DNA of 49,161 nt, taken from contig CAMBQQ010000021.1 in assembly GCA_945870035.1 (NCBI GenBank), positions 1-49,161 of the forward strand, written 5' to 3'. The stretch's first letter is position 1; each line of letters starts with the position of its first letter. The position numbers and the translations under genes were made by a program. The notes under the pieces are model-generated. The model was not told the DNA's origin, searched no databases, and saw only the letters and a list, made by a program, of their open reading frames with translations. The DNA is from Rhizobium sp. Q54. GTDB lineage: Bacteria; Pseudomonadota; Alphaproteobacteria; Rhizobiales; Xanthobacteraceae. This document shows positions 24,744 to 33,991 of this stretch, piece after piece.

Positions 24744-25462
24744 AAGACGCGCACTTGGCCGGAGTCTCTCTCGATCCCGAAATGCAGATGGTCGCCGCCT
24801 TCTTCGGCGACCGCAAAGGTTATTTTGTCGAGGTCGGCGCCAACGAGCCGCGCGTCCGCTCGCAGACCTGGCACCTTGAACAGGCGGGATGGACCGGCAT
24901 TCTGATCGAGCCGCAGCCGGATCTGGCGCGCGAATTGCGCGCCATGCGCATGGCCAAGGTTTTCGCCGTCGCCTGTTCCGGTCCCGAACACGACGGCGGC
25001 ACGCTGCCGCTGCACGTCGCCGGTCCTCTGTCGTCGCTCGATCGATCCGGCATGGCGCCGGGCGCCAATCCCGAACAGGTGATCCAGGTGCCGATCCGCA
25101 CGCTCGACAGCGTGCTCGCCGAGGCCGGGGCGCCGGCGCATTTCGATTTTCTCTCCATCGACGTCGAAGGCCATGAGATCGAAGTGCTGCGCGGTTTCGA
25201 CATTGCGCGCTGGCAGCCGCGGCTCATTCTGCTCGAAGATCATGTCGCCGACCTGTCGAAGCACCGTTATTTGCGCGATGCCGGCTATCGCATCGTGCGG
25301 CGTTACGAGCTTAACGGCTGGTACGTTCCCAAGGATTCATCTGTTCGCATGCGGCTCGGTGACATGTGGGAGATTGCGAGAAAGTATTATCTGGCCTTGC
25401 CGTTCCGCATGCTGCGCAACGCGTTGCGCCGGCGTCGCGGCACGATTGGTGTCGCCGGCTGA
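24740..25462 (+). CDS. FkbM-family methyltransferase
   Basis: 240 residues. FkbM proteins are SAM-dependent O-methyltransferases that often act on sugars. The SAM-binding segment [20 protein letters not shown] (about 22-41) and the FkbM block [20 protein letters not shown] (about 135-154) are clear. Residues after 200 are basic. It overlaps hldE by four bases and precedes two LPS glycosyltransferases, so a methylated core sugar is a reasonable guess. A second, distinct FkbM gene lies at 35130. Confidence 0.85.
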   Translation: MKDAHLAGVSLDPEMQMVAAFFGDRKGYFVEVGANEPRVRSQTWHLEQAGWTGILIEPQPDLARELRAMRMAKVFAVACSGPEHDGGTLPLHVAGPLSSLDRSGMAPGANPEQVIQVPIRTLDSVLAEAGAPAHFDFLSIDVEGHEIEVLRGFDIARWQPRLILLEDHVADLSKHRYLRDAGYRIVRRYELNGWYVPKDSSVRMRLGDMWEIARKYYLALPFRMLRNALRRRRGTIGVAG

Positions 25463-25506
25463 GGCCGATTCGGTTAGCATCGTCTGCCGCTTACTTCGGA
25501 AGAATC

Positions 25507-26256
25507 ATGCCGCGCCTGTCGGTCATTATCATTGCCAAGAACGAGGCCGCCAATATCGGCGCCTGCCTCGACAGTCTGGCGTTTGCCGACGAAAAGATCG
25601 TCGTCGATTCGCACAGTAGCGACGGCACGGCTGAGATCGCGGCGGGAAAGGGCGCGCGTGTCGTGCAGCGAGAATTCAGCGGTTTCGGTCCGCAGAAGAA
25701 TTTCGCGCTGTCGCTGGCGCAGGGCGATTGGGTGCTGTCGATTGACGCCGACGAACGCGTCACTCCGGAGCTGGCGGCGTCAATAGCGCGCGCCATCGAT
25801 GACGCCTCGGTCGATGGCTACGCGTTGTCGCGGCTGTCCAGCTTCTGCGGCCGGGAGATGCGGCATTCCGGCTGGTATCCGGACTATGTGCTGCGCCTGT
25901 TCCGGCGCGGCAAAGCGCGTTTCACCGACGATCTGGTGCACGAACGGGTGGTCTGCGACGGCACGGTTGCGCGGCTCGATGAGGCCTTGCTGCATGCGCC
26001 GGTGTTGCGCCTGGAAGATGCGCTGTCGCGCATGGACCGCTATTCGACCTCTGGCGCGAAAATGCTTGCCGCCAAAGGCAAGCGTGTCACTTTCATGAGC
26101 GGCATCAGTCACGGCCTATGGACGTTCTTTCGCACCTATGTCTTGCAAGCGGGCTTTCTCGATGGCCGCGAAGGCTTTCTGCTGGCGGTGGCCAATGCCG
26201 AAGGTACTTATTACCGTTACATGAAGGCGTGGCTGGCGCAGCGGCGGCGGACGTGA
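25507..26256 (+). CDS. Glycosyltransferase family 2, LPS core type (WaaE/KdtX-like)
   Basis: 249 residues. GT-A fold: LSVIIIAKNEAANIGACLDS at the start, metal-binding D80-A-D82 (VLSIDADERV) and the WaaE-like pair FSGFGPQKNFALSLA and RHSGWYPDYVLRLFRRGKAR. WaaE-type enzymes add a beta-1,4-glucose to heptose I of the inner core, but the sugar cannot be proven here. ATG 25507 begins the conserved fold and has GGAAG upstream. The next gene starts 7 bases after its stop. Confidence 0.86.
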   Translation: MPRLSVIIIAKNEAANIGACLDSLAFADEKIVVDSHSSDGTAEIAAGKGARVVQREFSGFGPQKNFALSLAQGDWVLSIDADERVTPELAASIARAIDDASVDGYALSRLSSFCGREMRHSGWYPDYVLRLFRRGKARFTDDLVHERVVCDGTVARLDEALLHAPVLRLEDALSRMDRYSTSGAKMLAAKGKRVTFMSGISHGLWTFFRTYVLQAGFLDGREGFLLAVANAEGTYYRYMKAWLAQRRRT

Positions 26257-26263
26257 GGGCGTT

Positions 26264-27112
26264 ATGGCCGCGCTGATTTCCGTCATCGTCACCACCTATA
26301 ACCGCGAGGACGCGCTCGCCGCGAGCTTGCGCTCGCTGCGTGGTCAGACCGACCGCGACTTCGAAGTCATCGTCGCCGATGACGGCTCCGGCCCGGCGAC
26401 CGCGGCCTTGATCGATGGCGCGAAGGCGTCGATCGGCCACCGCGTCGCCCATGTCTGGCATGAGGACAAGGGCTTTCGCGCCGGCGAAATCCGCAACCGC
26501 GCCGTGCTCGCCGCGCGCGGCGATTACGTCATCTGCCTCGATGGCGATTGCATCGTAAGGCCGAATTTCGTCGCCATGCACCGCCGTCTCGCCGAGCCCG
26601 GCATGTTCGTCACCGGCAATCGTGTGTTGCTGTCGCGCGCGCTCACCGAAAGGGTTTTGTGCGACGGGTTGATGCCGGAGGCGTGGGGCTGTGCCACTTG
26701 GCTGAATGAGCGTTTTCGTGGCGGCGTCAATCGCCTGTCGGCTTTGCTGACGCTGCCGCTCGGCCCGCTGCGTGGCTTGCGCGCCAAACAATGGAAAGGC
26801 GCGCGCTCGGCCAACCTGGCCATCTGGCGGCGCGATCTGTTGACCGTCGATGGCTACGACGCCGACTACGCTGGCTGGGGCAAGGAAGATTCCGACATTG
26901 TCGTGCGCCTGCTGCGCGCCGGCATCGCCCGCAAGGACGGCAGCTTCGCCACCGGCGTCATTCATCTGTGGCACGCCGAGGCCGACCGTTCGGCGCTGCC
27001 GGAAAACGAGCGCAAGCTTGGCGAGATTCTCGACGGCGAGAGCGTGCGCGCCAGACGCGGCCTGTCGGCGTTGAAAGTCTCGCCGTCCGGCAACGCCGAC
27101 GCCGGGGCCTGA
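26264..27112 (+). CDS. Glycosyltransferase family 2
   Basis: 282 residues. Starts ISVIVTTYNREDALAASLRS; the DxD-type motif is DGDC (93-96, in VICLDGDCIVRPNF). The C-terminal part has WKGARSANLAIWRRDLLTVD and GWGKEDSDIVVRLL, a galactosyltransferase-like acceptor region found in chondroitin-synthase-type and LPS GT2 enzymes. Donor unknown. Co-transcribed between the WaaE-like gene and a GT9 gene. Confidence 0.85.
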   Translation: MAALISVIVTTYNREDALAASLRSLRGQTDRDFEVIVADDGSGPATAALIDGAKASIGHRVAHVWHEDKGFRAGEIRNRAVLAARGDYVICLDGDCIVRPNFVAMHRRLAEPGMFVTGNRVLLSRALTERVLCDGLMPEAWGCATWLNERFRGGVNRLSALLTLPLGPLRGLRAKQWKGARSANLAIWRRDLLTVDGYDADYAGWGKEDSDIVVRLLRAGIARKDGSFATGVIHLWHAEADRSALPENERKLGEILDGESVRARRGLSALKVSPSGNADAGA

Positions 27113-27116
27113 CGCG

Positions 27117-28178
27117 ATGGCGTGCATCGATTTGCCACCGCGCCCGCGCATTCTGGTCATCGCGCTGCGTCGCCTCGGCGATGTGCTGCTGACCACGCCG
27201 CTGATCGCCAGCCTGCGCGCCGCCTGGCCGGAGGCGGTGATCGACGCGCTGGTGTTCGCCGATACCGCCGGCATTCTCGACGGCAACCCTGATATCAACA
27301 ATGTCATTACCATGCCGGGCCGGCGCACGGTCGCGCAAAGTCTTACGCTCGCCGCCAAACTCTGGCGCGGCTACGACCTCGCCATTTCGACGCAAAGCGG
27401 CGACCGCCCGACCTTCTTTGCTTTCGTTGCCGGACGCCGCCGCGTCGCTTTGGTCGACCAAAGCTTCAAGGGCCGCGTCAAACAAAAGCTGCTCGACCGT
27501 AGTCTGATTTACGTGCCCGGCGTGCATCGCGTCGAGGAAATGCTGCGCCTTGCCGACACGCTCGGCATTGCGCGCGCGCCGCGATTGGTCGCGCCGCGCC
27601 CGCGCGACAGCGCCGATGCGCCGCATGGCGACTATGCGGTGATCCATGCCGCGCCGATGTTTCGTTACAAGCAATGGACCGCGCAGGGCTGGCGCGATCT
27701 CGCCGCTGTTCTCGCCGCGCGCGGCATGACGGTGGTGGCGACGGGCGGGCCGTCAGCCGACGAGTGCGCCTATCTTGACAGTGTGTGGAGCGGCGCGAGC
27801 GTCACGCGGCTCGACGGCAGGCTCGACTGGGCGCAATTGTCGGGACTGCTGGCCAGTGCGAACGTCTTCATCGGTCCCGATACGTCCGTCACGCATCTCG
27901 CCGCCGCCACCGGCGTGCCGACCGTCGCGCTGTTCGGTCCGACCGATCCGCGCCTGTGGGGGCCATGGCCGGCAAGCGGGCTCGATTCCGTTTGGGCCGA
28001 CACCGGGAAAATGCAGCAGCGCGGCAATGTCGTACTGGTGCAGAACACATTGCCCTGCACGCCATGCCAGCTGGAAGGCTGCGAGCGGCGGCTCGACAGT
28101 TATAGTGCCTGCCTCGATGAATTGACATCGGCGCAGGTCATCGCCGCGGTCGATCAGGCGCTGCGCTCGAAGCGATAA
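27117..28178 (+). CDS. Glycosyltransferase family 9, heptosyltransferase III-like
   Basis: 353 residues. N-terminal ILVIALRRLGDVLLTTPLIA and C-terminal VFIGPDTSVTHLAAATGVPT plus VALFGPTDPRLWGPWP identify GT9. A cysteine-rich stretch (NTLPCTPCQLEGCERR) near the end is typical of WaaQ/RfaQ-type heptosyltransferases. Last of the hldD-started operon (22286-28178). Its 3' end overlaps the convergent WecA-like gene by 25 bases. Confidence 0.85.
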   Translation: MACIDLPPRPRILVIALRRLGDVLLTTPLIASLRAAWPEAVIDALVFADTAGILDGNPDINNVITMPGRRTVAQSLTLAAKLWRGYDLAISTQSGDRPTFFAFVAGRRRVALVDQSFKGRVKQKLLDRSLIYVPGVHRVEEMLRLADTLGIARAPRLVAPRPRDSADAPHGDYAVIHAAPMFRYKQWTAQGWRDLAAVLAARGMTVVATGGPSADECAYLDSVWSGASVTRLDGRLDWAQLSGLLASANVFIGPDTSVTHLAAATGVPTVALFGPTDPRLWGPWPASGLDSVWADTGKMQQRGNVVLVQNTLPCTPCQLEGCERRLDSYSACLDELTSAQVIAAVDQALRSKR

Positions 28179-29194
28179 AGCCGCAAGGCCACCAATGCGA
28201 ATCCGGCGGCGAGCGCGATGGCGTCGGTCTCCAGCGACGGAAACAGAATCGTCGTTACCGCCAGCACGATCAGCGACACATTCAGCACCACGACGCGGGC
28301 GATGATGGCCGAAACCGGCAATCCGCCATCGAGCGCGCGCTGATAGAAATGACTGCGGTGCGCCTGTGTCACGTTCTCGCGCGCCAGAGCGCGGCGGAAC
28401 AGAGTGACGGTGGCGTCGGCGACATAATACAGCGGCAGCAATATCGCCGCCGCCAGATAGCCATTGCCGGCGAGTAACAGCAAAAGCCAGAACAGCAGCA
28501 GGCCGATCGGCAGGCTGCCGACATCGCCGAGAAAAATCTTTGCCACCGGCCTGTTGAACGGCGCAAAGCCGAGCATGGCGCCGCATAAAGCCGCGGCGAC
28601 GACGGTGCCCTCGACCGGCAATGCGCCGAGCATTGCCGCGATCAGCAAACCCGCTGTCACCGGCACGACTTCGCCGACCGTCATCCAGTCGATGCCGTCC
28701 ATGAAGTTGACCAGGTTCACCAGCCAGACGCCGGCGATCAGCATCAGCGCGGCCTCCAGCCACCACGGAATTAAAGGCAACACGCGCAAATCGTCCGGCA
28801 AAATGGCGATCACCACCGCTACCGCAACGCCTTGCAGGATCAATCGTGGCAAGGCGTTCATCGGCCTTATGTCGTCGCTGACGCCGACAATGGCCAGTCC
28901 CAGCGTCGCCGCGATCAGCACGCCGAGCGTCCGCGTCGATGTCCCGATGTCCGGGACCAGGACAAACGCAAAAGCCACCGCCACGACCAGCGCCGCCATT
29001 ACCGCGATGCCGCCGCCCTGCGGCGTCGGTTCGCGGTGCGAGGAACGCTGGTTCGGCCGCGCCATGACGTAGCGCGTGAGAAGCGGCCGCAACAGCATCG
29101 TCAGGACCGCACTGACGGCAAAAGCCAGCGCCAGCACCATGGCAAAGGTGAAAGCCAAATGGGCGAATTCAAGATTGATGGCGCTTCCGGTCAT
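28154..29194 (-). CDS. WecA/MraY-type polyprenyl-phosphate HexNAc-1-phosphate transferase
   Basis: 346 residues with about ten membrane helices. It begins lipid-linked glycan assembly by moving a sugar-1-phosphate from a UDP-sugar to undecaprenyl phosphate. Conserved acidic sites: VGVSDDIRPMNALPRL (Asp107-Asp108), NFMDGIDW (163-170) and FLGDVGSLPIGLLLFW. The cytoplasmic loop near the C-terminus has QAHRSHFYQRAL, the carbohydrate-recognition HxxH-type region of WecA/WbpL rather than MraY. It is transcribed against both neighbouring gene groups and is divergent from the GT4 gene at 29287. Confidence 0.88.
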   Translation of the reverse strand: MTGSAINLEFAHLAFTFAMVLALAFAVSAVLTMLLRPLLTRYVMARPNQRSSHREPTPQGGGIAVMAALVVAVAFAFVLVPDIGTSTRTLGVLIAATLGLAIVGVSDDIRPMNALPRLILQGVAVAVVIAILPDDLRVLPLIPWWLEAALMLIAGVWLVNLVNFMDGIDWMTVGEVVPVTAGLLIAAMLGALPVEGTVVAAALCGAMLGFAPFNRPVAKIFLGDVGSLPIGLLLFWLLLLLAGNGYLAAAILLPLYYVADATVTLFRRALARENVTQAHRSHFYQRALDGGLPVSAIIARVVVLNVSLIVLAVTTILFPSLETDAIALAAGFALVALRLYRFERSA

Positions 29195-29286
29195 GGCGCC
29201 CTTCTACAGTATTTTTATCTGCAAAAAAGCGTCTAGTTGCGCTATGGGAAACGGCTTGAAGCCGCGCCCAGCGGCGGGAGATTTAT

Positions 29287-30453
29287 GTGCAGCCGGCGGC
29301 CAAGACAACGAATTTGCCCGTTCTCGTTTATCTGGTGACGGAAGACTGGTACTTCCTGTCGCACCGCATTCCGATGGCGGTCGCTGCGCAGCGCGCCGGC
29401 TATGACGTCCATGTCGCCACCCATGTCGTCAATGGCGGCGACCGGATCAAGGCGCTCGGCTTTACGTTGCATCCGCTCAACTGGCGGCGCGGCAGCGTCA
29501 ACCCGATCGATCTCATTTCCATCGTCCGCGACGTGCGCGCGCTGTACCGGCGCCTCAAGCCCGACCTGGTGCATCACGTCGCGTTGCAGCCGTCGGTCAT
29601 CGGCTCGCTCGCCGCCTGGGGATTGCCGGTCACCCAGCTTAATGCCTTTGCTGGGCTGGGCTCGACCTTCACCTCGCAATCGCTGAAGTCGCGCGTCGTG
29701 CGCCCGGTGCTGAAAACCGTGCTGCGTTGGATGCTCAATCGGCGCCGCTCGGCGGCTTTGGTGCAGAACGGCGACGACCGCGACGCCATCACCGCCATCG
29801 GCGTCGACGCCGCGCGTGTGTTCCTTATTCCCGGCTCTGGCGTCGATGTCGATGTGCTGACACCCTTGCCGGAACCGGACGGCCAAGTGACGCTTGGCTA
29901 TGTCGGCCGCCTGCTCGAGGACAAGGGCCTGCGCAGCCTGATCGCCGCGCACGATCTGCTGACCCAGCGCGGCGTCACTGTGCAGCTGTTGATCGCCGGG
30001 CAGACCGATCCGGCCAATCCGGCCTCGATCCCGGACGCCGAAATCGAGTCGTGGAAGGCGAGGGCGAACGTCACTTTGCTCGGCCATGTGAATGATGTGC
30101 GCGACGTCTGGGCCAAGGCGCATATTGCCGTGCTGCCGTCGCGGCGCGAGGGCCTGCCCAAGAGCCTCTTGGAAGCCGCCGCCTGCGGCCGGCCGATGAT
30201 CGCCAGTGACGTGCCCGGCTGCCGCGAGATTGCCCGCCACGGCGTCAACGGCCTTTTGGTGCCGGCCGACGACGCCACGGCTTTGGCCGTTGCCATTGAA
30301 AAACTGGCCGGCGACCCGGCATTACGCCGCCAATACGGCGCGGCCGGGCGGCATCTCGTCGAAACCGAGTTTTCCAGCGAACGGATCGGCGGCAAGACGG
30401 TGGCGCTCTATGACGGGCTGCTGGGCCGCACGCTTGCCGGCGCGGGCCTTTGA
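29287..30453 (+). CDS. Glycosyltransferase family 4
   Basis: 388 residues, GT-B fold. The N-terminal acceptor domain has EDWYFLSHRIPMAVAAQRAG, and the C-terminal donor domain has TLGYVGRLLEDKGLRSLIAA, VLPSRREGLPKSLLEAAACG (E-x7-E region) and PMIASDVPGCREI. This combination is common in O-antigen and capsule transferases of the PglA/WbpH type. The start is most likely GTG 29287, with GGGAG seven bases upstream; no in-frame ATG gives the conserved beginning. First gene of the group that runs to 32796. Confidence 0.88.
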   Translation: MQPAAKTTNLPVLVYLVTEDWYFLSHRIPMAVAAQRAGYDVHVATHVVNGGDRIKALGFTLHPLNWRRGSVNPIDLISIVRDVRALYRRLKPDLVHHVALQPSVIGSLAAWGLPVTQLNAFAGLGSTFTSQSLKSRVVRPVLKTVLRWMLNRRRSAALVQNGDDRDAITAIGVDAARVFLIPGSGVDVDVLTPLPEPDGQVTLGYVGRLLEDKGLRSLIAAHDLLTQRGVTVQLLIAGQTDPANPASIPDAEIESWKARANVTLLGHVNDVRDVWAKAHIAVLPSRREGLPKSLLEAAACGRPMIASDVPGCREIARHGVNGLLVPADDATALAVAIEKLAGDPALRRQYGAAGRHLVETEFSSERIGGKTVALYDGLLGRTLAGAGL

Positions 30454-30505
30454 CGGCTAAAGACGCCTCCATCGGCCAACAGGGCAGGCTTGTGGACAGG
30501 AATTG

Positions 30506-31789
30506 ATGGCGCACGGACGTAAGATCGCGGTGATTGGGCTGGGCTATGTCGGGCTGCCGGTGGCGGTGTCGTTCGCCCGCGCCGGCGTGCCGGTGGTTGG
30601 CTTTGACATTAATGCCGCCCGCATTGCCGAGTTGAAATCCGGTTATGATCGCACCCGCGAAGTCGAGCCGGCCGAACTGGCGCAGCCGACGCTCACTTAC
30701 ACCGGCGATCCGGCGGCGCTGAAATCCTGCGACTTCTACATCGTCACCGTGCCGACGCCGATCGACGCCGAGCGCCGTCCCGATCTCGGCGCCATGCTCG
30801 GCGCCTCGAAGACGGTCGGCGCCGTGCTCAAGCGCGGCGACATTGTCGTTTATGAATCGACCGTCTATCCCGGCGCCTGCGAGGAAGACTGCCTGCCGGT
30901 GCTGGAGCAAGTCTCCGGCCTGAAAGCGGGCAGCGACTTCACCATCGGCTATTCGCCGGAGCGCATCAATCCGGGCGACAAGCAGCATCGCTTCGAGACC
31001 ATCATGAAGGTGGTCGCCGGGCAGGATGCCCGCACGCTCGACATCGTCGCCGATGTTTACGGCTCGGTGGTCACCGCCGGCATTCACCGCGCGCCGTCGA
31101 TCAAGGTCGCCGAGGCCGCCAAGGTGATCGAGAACACGCAGCGCGATCTCAACATCGCCTTCATGAACGAACTCTCCGCGGTCTTCGCCACGCTCGGCAT
31201 CGACACCGGCGACGTGCTCGCCGCCGCCGGCACCAAATGGAATTTCCTCAAATACGAGCCGGGCCTGGTTGGCGGCCACTGCATCGGCGTCGATCCGTAT
31301 TATCTGACCTACCGCGCCGAGAAGGCCGGCTATCGGCCGGAGATCATTCTCGCCGGCCGCCATATCAATGACGGCATGGGCGGGCGCGTCGCCGCTGAAT
31401 GCCTGCGCGCGCTCAAAGCGCGCGGCGTCGAGAACGGCACCGTCACCATTCTCGGCATGACCTTTAAGGAAAACGTGCCGGACATCCGCAACACCAAAGT
31501 CATCGACATTGCCGAAGCGTTGACGCGCGCCGGAGTCGCCGTGCAGGTGCACGATGCGGTGGCGCTGCCCGAAGAGGCGGCGCATGAGTATCGGATGACG
31601 CTGTCTCCGCTGGACAAGCTCAAGCCCGCCGACGCCGTCATTCTCGCCGTCGCGCACAAGGAGTATGTTGCCGGCGGCTGGCCTTATATGACAAAGCTGC
31701 TCAAGGACGGGCAGGGCGCCGTGCTCGACGTCAAGTCGAAGCTCGATCGCGCGACGCAGCCGAAGGAGATCGACCTGTGGCGGCTGTAG
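30506..31789 (+). CDS. UDP-N-acetylhexosamine 6-dehydrogenase (WbpA/WbpO/TviB type)
   Basis: 427 residues. NAD site IAVIGLGYVGLPVAVSF at 8-24; catalytic Cys259 in GLVGGHCIGVDPYYLTYR. That active-site form marks the HexNAc group (UDP-GlcNAc or UDP-GalNAc to the uronic acid) rather than UDP-glucose dehydrogenase, whose motif is GGSCFPKD. YESTVYPGACEEDCLPVLE and GYSPERINPGD are also typical. ATG 30506 is used; a TTG directly before it is in frame but superfluous. The epimerase gene overlaps its 3' end by 13 bases. Confidence 0.92.
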   Translation: MAHGRKIAVIGLGYVGLPVAVSFARAGVPVVGFDINAARIAELKSGYDRTREVEPAELAQPTLTYTGDPAALKSCDFYIVTVPTPIDAERRPDLGAMLGASKTVGAVLKRGDIVVYESTVYPGACEEDCLPVLEQVSGLKAGSDFTIGYSPERINPGDKQHRFETIMKVVAGQDARTLDIVADVYGSVVTAGIHRAPSIKVAEAAKVIENTQRDLNIAFMNELSAVFATLGIDTGDVLAAAGTKWNFLKYEPGLVGGHCIGVDPYYLTYRAEKAGYRPEIILAGRHINDGMGGRVAAECLRALKARGVENGTVTILGMTFKENVPDIRNTKVIDIAEALTRAGVAVQVHDAVALPEEAAHEYRMTLSPLDKLKPADAVILAVAHKEYVAGGWPYMTKLLKDGQGAVLDVKSKLDRATQPKEIDLWRL

Positions 31790-32796
31790 CACCCGTTCTC
31801 GTCACCGGCGCCGCCGGTTTCATCGGCTATCATGTCTCGCGCCGCTTGCTCGAAGGTGGCCGCGCGGTCATCGGCATCGACAATCTCAACAGCTATTACG
31901 ATCCGAAGCTGAAGGACGCGCGCCTCGCTGAACTCGCAAAATTTCCCGGCTTCCGCTTCATCAAGCTCGACCTCGCCGACCGCGCCGGCATGGCCGCGTT
32001 GTTTGCCGAGCACAAATTCGCCCATGTCGTGCATCTCGCGGCGCAGGCCGGCGTGCGCTACTCGATTGTCGATCCGCATGCCTATATCGATTCAAACCTG
32101 GTCGGCTTCACCAACATCCTCGAAGGCTGCCGCCACAATGGCTGCCGGCATCTTCTCTATGCCTCGTCGTCGTCGGTTTACGGCAACAACACGCGGATGC
32201 CGTTCTCGACGCACGACAATGTCGATCATCCGCTGAGCCTGTATGGTGCGACCAAGAAGGCCAACGAGGCGATGGCGCATTCCTATTCGCATCTGTTCAA
32301 TCTGCCGACCACGGGACTTCGTTTCTTCACCGTCTATGGCCCGTGGGGCCGTCCCGACATGGCGATGTGGATATTCGCCAAGGCGATTGCCGCAGGCCAG
32401 CCGATCAGACTGTTCAATCACGGCAAGATGCAGCGCGATTTTACCTATGTCGATGACGTGGTCGAATCGATCGAGCGTCTGGTCGACAAGCCGCCCAGCG
32501 GCAATCCGGCCTATGACGGCAACAGCCCCGATCCGGCCTCAAGCAGCGCGCCGTGGCGCGTCTACAATATCGGCAACAACAATCCGGTCGAACTGCTCGA
32601 GGTTGTCGAGCTTCTGGAAAAATCGATCGGCAAAAAGGCGATCCGCGAACTGGCGCCGATGCAGCCCGGCGACGTGCCGGCGACCTATGCCAATGTCGAT
32701 GACCTGATGCGCGACGCCGATTTCCGGCCCTCGACGCCGATCGCCGACGGCATTGCCCGGTTTATCGACTGGTATCGCGCCTATCACCGGCTTTGA
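31777..32796 (+). CDS. UDP-glucuronate / UDP-HexNAc-uronate 4-epimerase (LpsL/CapI family)
   Basis: 339 residues, SDR fold with GAAGFIG at 11-17 and Tyr156-x3-Lys160 (LYGATK). IDNLNSYYDPKLKDARL is diagnostic of the LpsL/CapI uronate epimerases, as is FFTVYGPWGRPDMAMW. The start is GTG 31777 inside the end of the dehydrogenase gene, supported by AAGGAGA seven bases upstream. The dehydrogenase next to it is of HexNAc type, so UDP-GlcNAcA to UDP-GalNAcA is as likely as UDP-GlcA to UDP-GalA. Confidence 0.88.
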   Translation: MAAVAPVLVTGAAGFIGYHVSRRLLEGGRAVIGIDNLNSYYDPKLKDARLAELAKFPGFRFIKLDLADRAGMAALFAEHKFAHVVHLAAQAGVRYSIVDPHAYIDSNLVGFTNILEGCRHNGCRHLLYASSSSVYGNNTRMPFSTHDNVDHPLSLYGATKKANEAMAHSYSHLFNLPTTGLRFFTVYGPWGRPDMAMWIFAKAIAAGQPIRLFNHGKMQRDFTYVDDVVESIERLVDKPPSGNPAYDGNSPDPASSSAPWRVYNIGNNNPVELLEVVELLEKSIGKKAIRELAPMQPGDVPATYANVDDLMRDADFRPSTPIADGIARFIDWYRAYHRL

Positions 32797-32968
32797 CCCG
32801 CGGCTCCGGCAGTCTGGAACCGCTTTAAGCATGTCCGTTTACCTGTAACGCTATGAATCAAAACGTGTTCATGAGCAGTCCAGGCGCGGTCGCCTTGGCG
32901 TGAGTCGCATGCTAGGTGACGGCGGGGGTCCGGGCTGCATGGCTCGGCTATTGGGGTTCAGACGGCCG

Positions 32969-33970
32969 ATGACACAGAATTCGAATGTGAATGCGGAGCG
33001 CACCTTGCGCGTCGGCGTGGTTGGCGTCGGCGTCATGGGCTCCAACCATGCCCGCGTGTTTGCCGGACTGCCCGGCGTCGAACTGGTCGGCGTCGCCGAT
33101 CCCGACAAGAAGCAGACCGATTTCGTCGCGCGCACGCTTGGCTGCGCCGCGCTCGGCACCGTCGAGGAACTGCTCGATCTCGGCGTCGATGCCATCACCG
33201 TCGCCGCGCCAACGCATCTGCACCGCGACGTAGCGCTCGCCTGCATCGCGCGCGGCGTCCACGTCCTCGTCGAAAAACCGATTGCCTCCACGGTCGAAGA
33301 GGGCAACGAAATCATCGACGCCGCGCGCGAGGCCGGCGTCACTCTGATGATCGGCCATGTCGAGCGCTTCAATCCGGCGGTCGAGGCGATCAAGGAAGCG
33401 GTCCGCAACGAGGACATTCTCTCCATCGCCATCACCCGCGTCGGCCCGTTTCCGCCGCGCATGTCGAATGTCGGCGTCGTCATCGATCTCGCCGTGCACG
33501 ACATCGACCTGATCCGCTATTTCACCGACAGCGATATCGTCGAGGTGCAGCCGCAACTGTCCAGCGCCGTCGCCGAACGCGAGGACATCGCGCTCTTGCA
33601 ATTCCGTACCGCCTCCGGTGTCTTGGCGCATATCAACACCAACTGGCTGACGCCGTTCAAGGCGCGCCAGGTCACGGTGGCGACGCGCGGCAAATATGTC
33701 ATGGGCGATCTGCTGACGCGCCAGGTTACCGAATGCTTCGGCTTCCAGCCCGATGGCAGCTATTCGATGCGCCATCTCTCGGTCGGTCATGCCGAGCCGC
33801 TGCGCTCGGAGTTGTTGGCCTTCCTCAGCGCGGTGCGCACCGGTGCCGCGCCTGCCGTCACCGGCGAGCAGGGCGTCACCAGTCTGCGCATCGCCATCCA
33901 GTGCCTCACCGATCGTCCGCCGGCGGTGGCGCCGGCCAAGCACAAAGCGCCGCGCGTCGTCGCCGGCTGA
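32969..33970 (+). CDS. Gfo/Idh/MocA oxidoreductase, UDP-GlcNAc 3-dehydrogenase-like (GnnA / WbpB role)
   Basis: 333 residues. Rossmann GVVGVGVMG at 16-24, EKPI at 102-105, catalytic HDID beginning at His177. The stretches MIGHVERFNPAVEAIK, RVGPFPPRMSNVGVVIDLAV and LAHINTNWLTPFKARQVTV match the UDP-GlcNAc 3-dehydrogenase (GnnA) group rather than Pseudomonas WbpB, whose sequence is quite different. The product would be a 3-keto sugar nucleotide for the aminotransferase 21 bases downstream. The start is uncertain: ATG 32969 is used, and ATG 32939 would add ten residues; neither has a strong ribosome site. The 172 bases upstream (32797-32968) show no other feature. Confidence 0.85.
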   Translation: MTQNSNVNAERTLRVGVVGVGVMGSNHARVFAGLPGVELVGVADPDKKQTDFVARTLGCAALGTVEELLDLGVDAITVAAPTHLHRDVALACIARGVHVLVEKPIASTVEEGNEIIDAAREAGVTLMIGHVERFNPAVEAIKEAVRNEDILSIAITRVGPFPPRMSNVGVVIDLAVHDIDLIRYFTDSDIVEVQPQLSSAVAEREDIALLQFRTASGVLAHINTNWLTPFKARQVTVATRGKYVMGDLLTRQVTECFGFQPDGSYSMRHLSVGHAEPLRSELLAFLSAVRTGAAPAVTGEQGVTSLRIAIQCLTDRPPAVAPAKHKAPRVVAG

Positions 33971-33991
33971 TCTTCAAGAACGGATTCCGCA

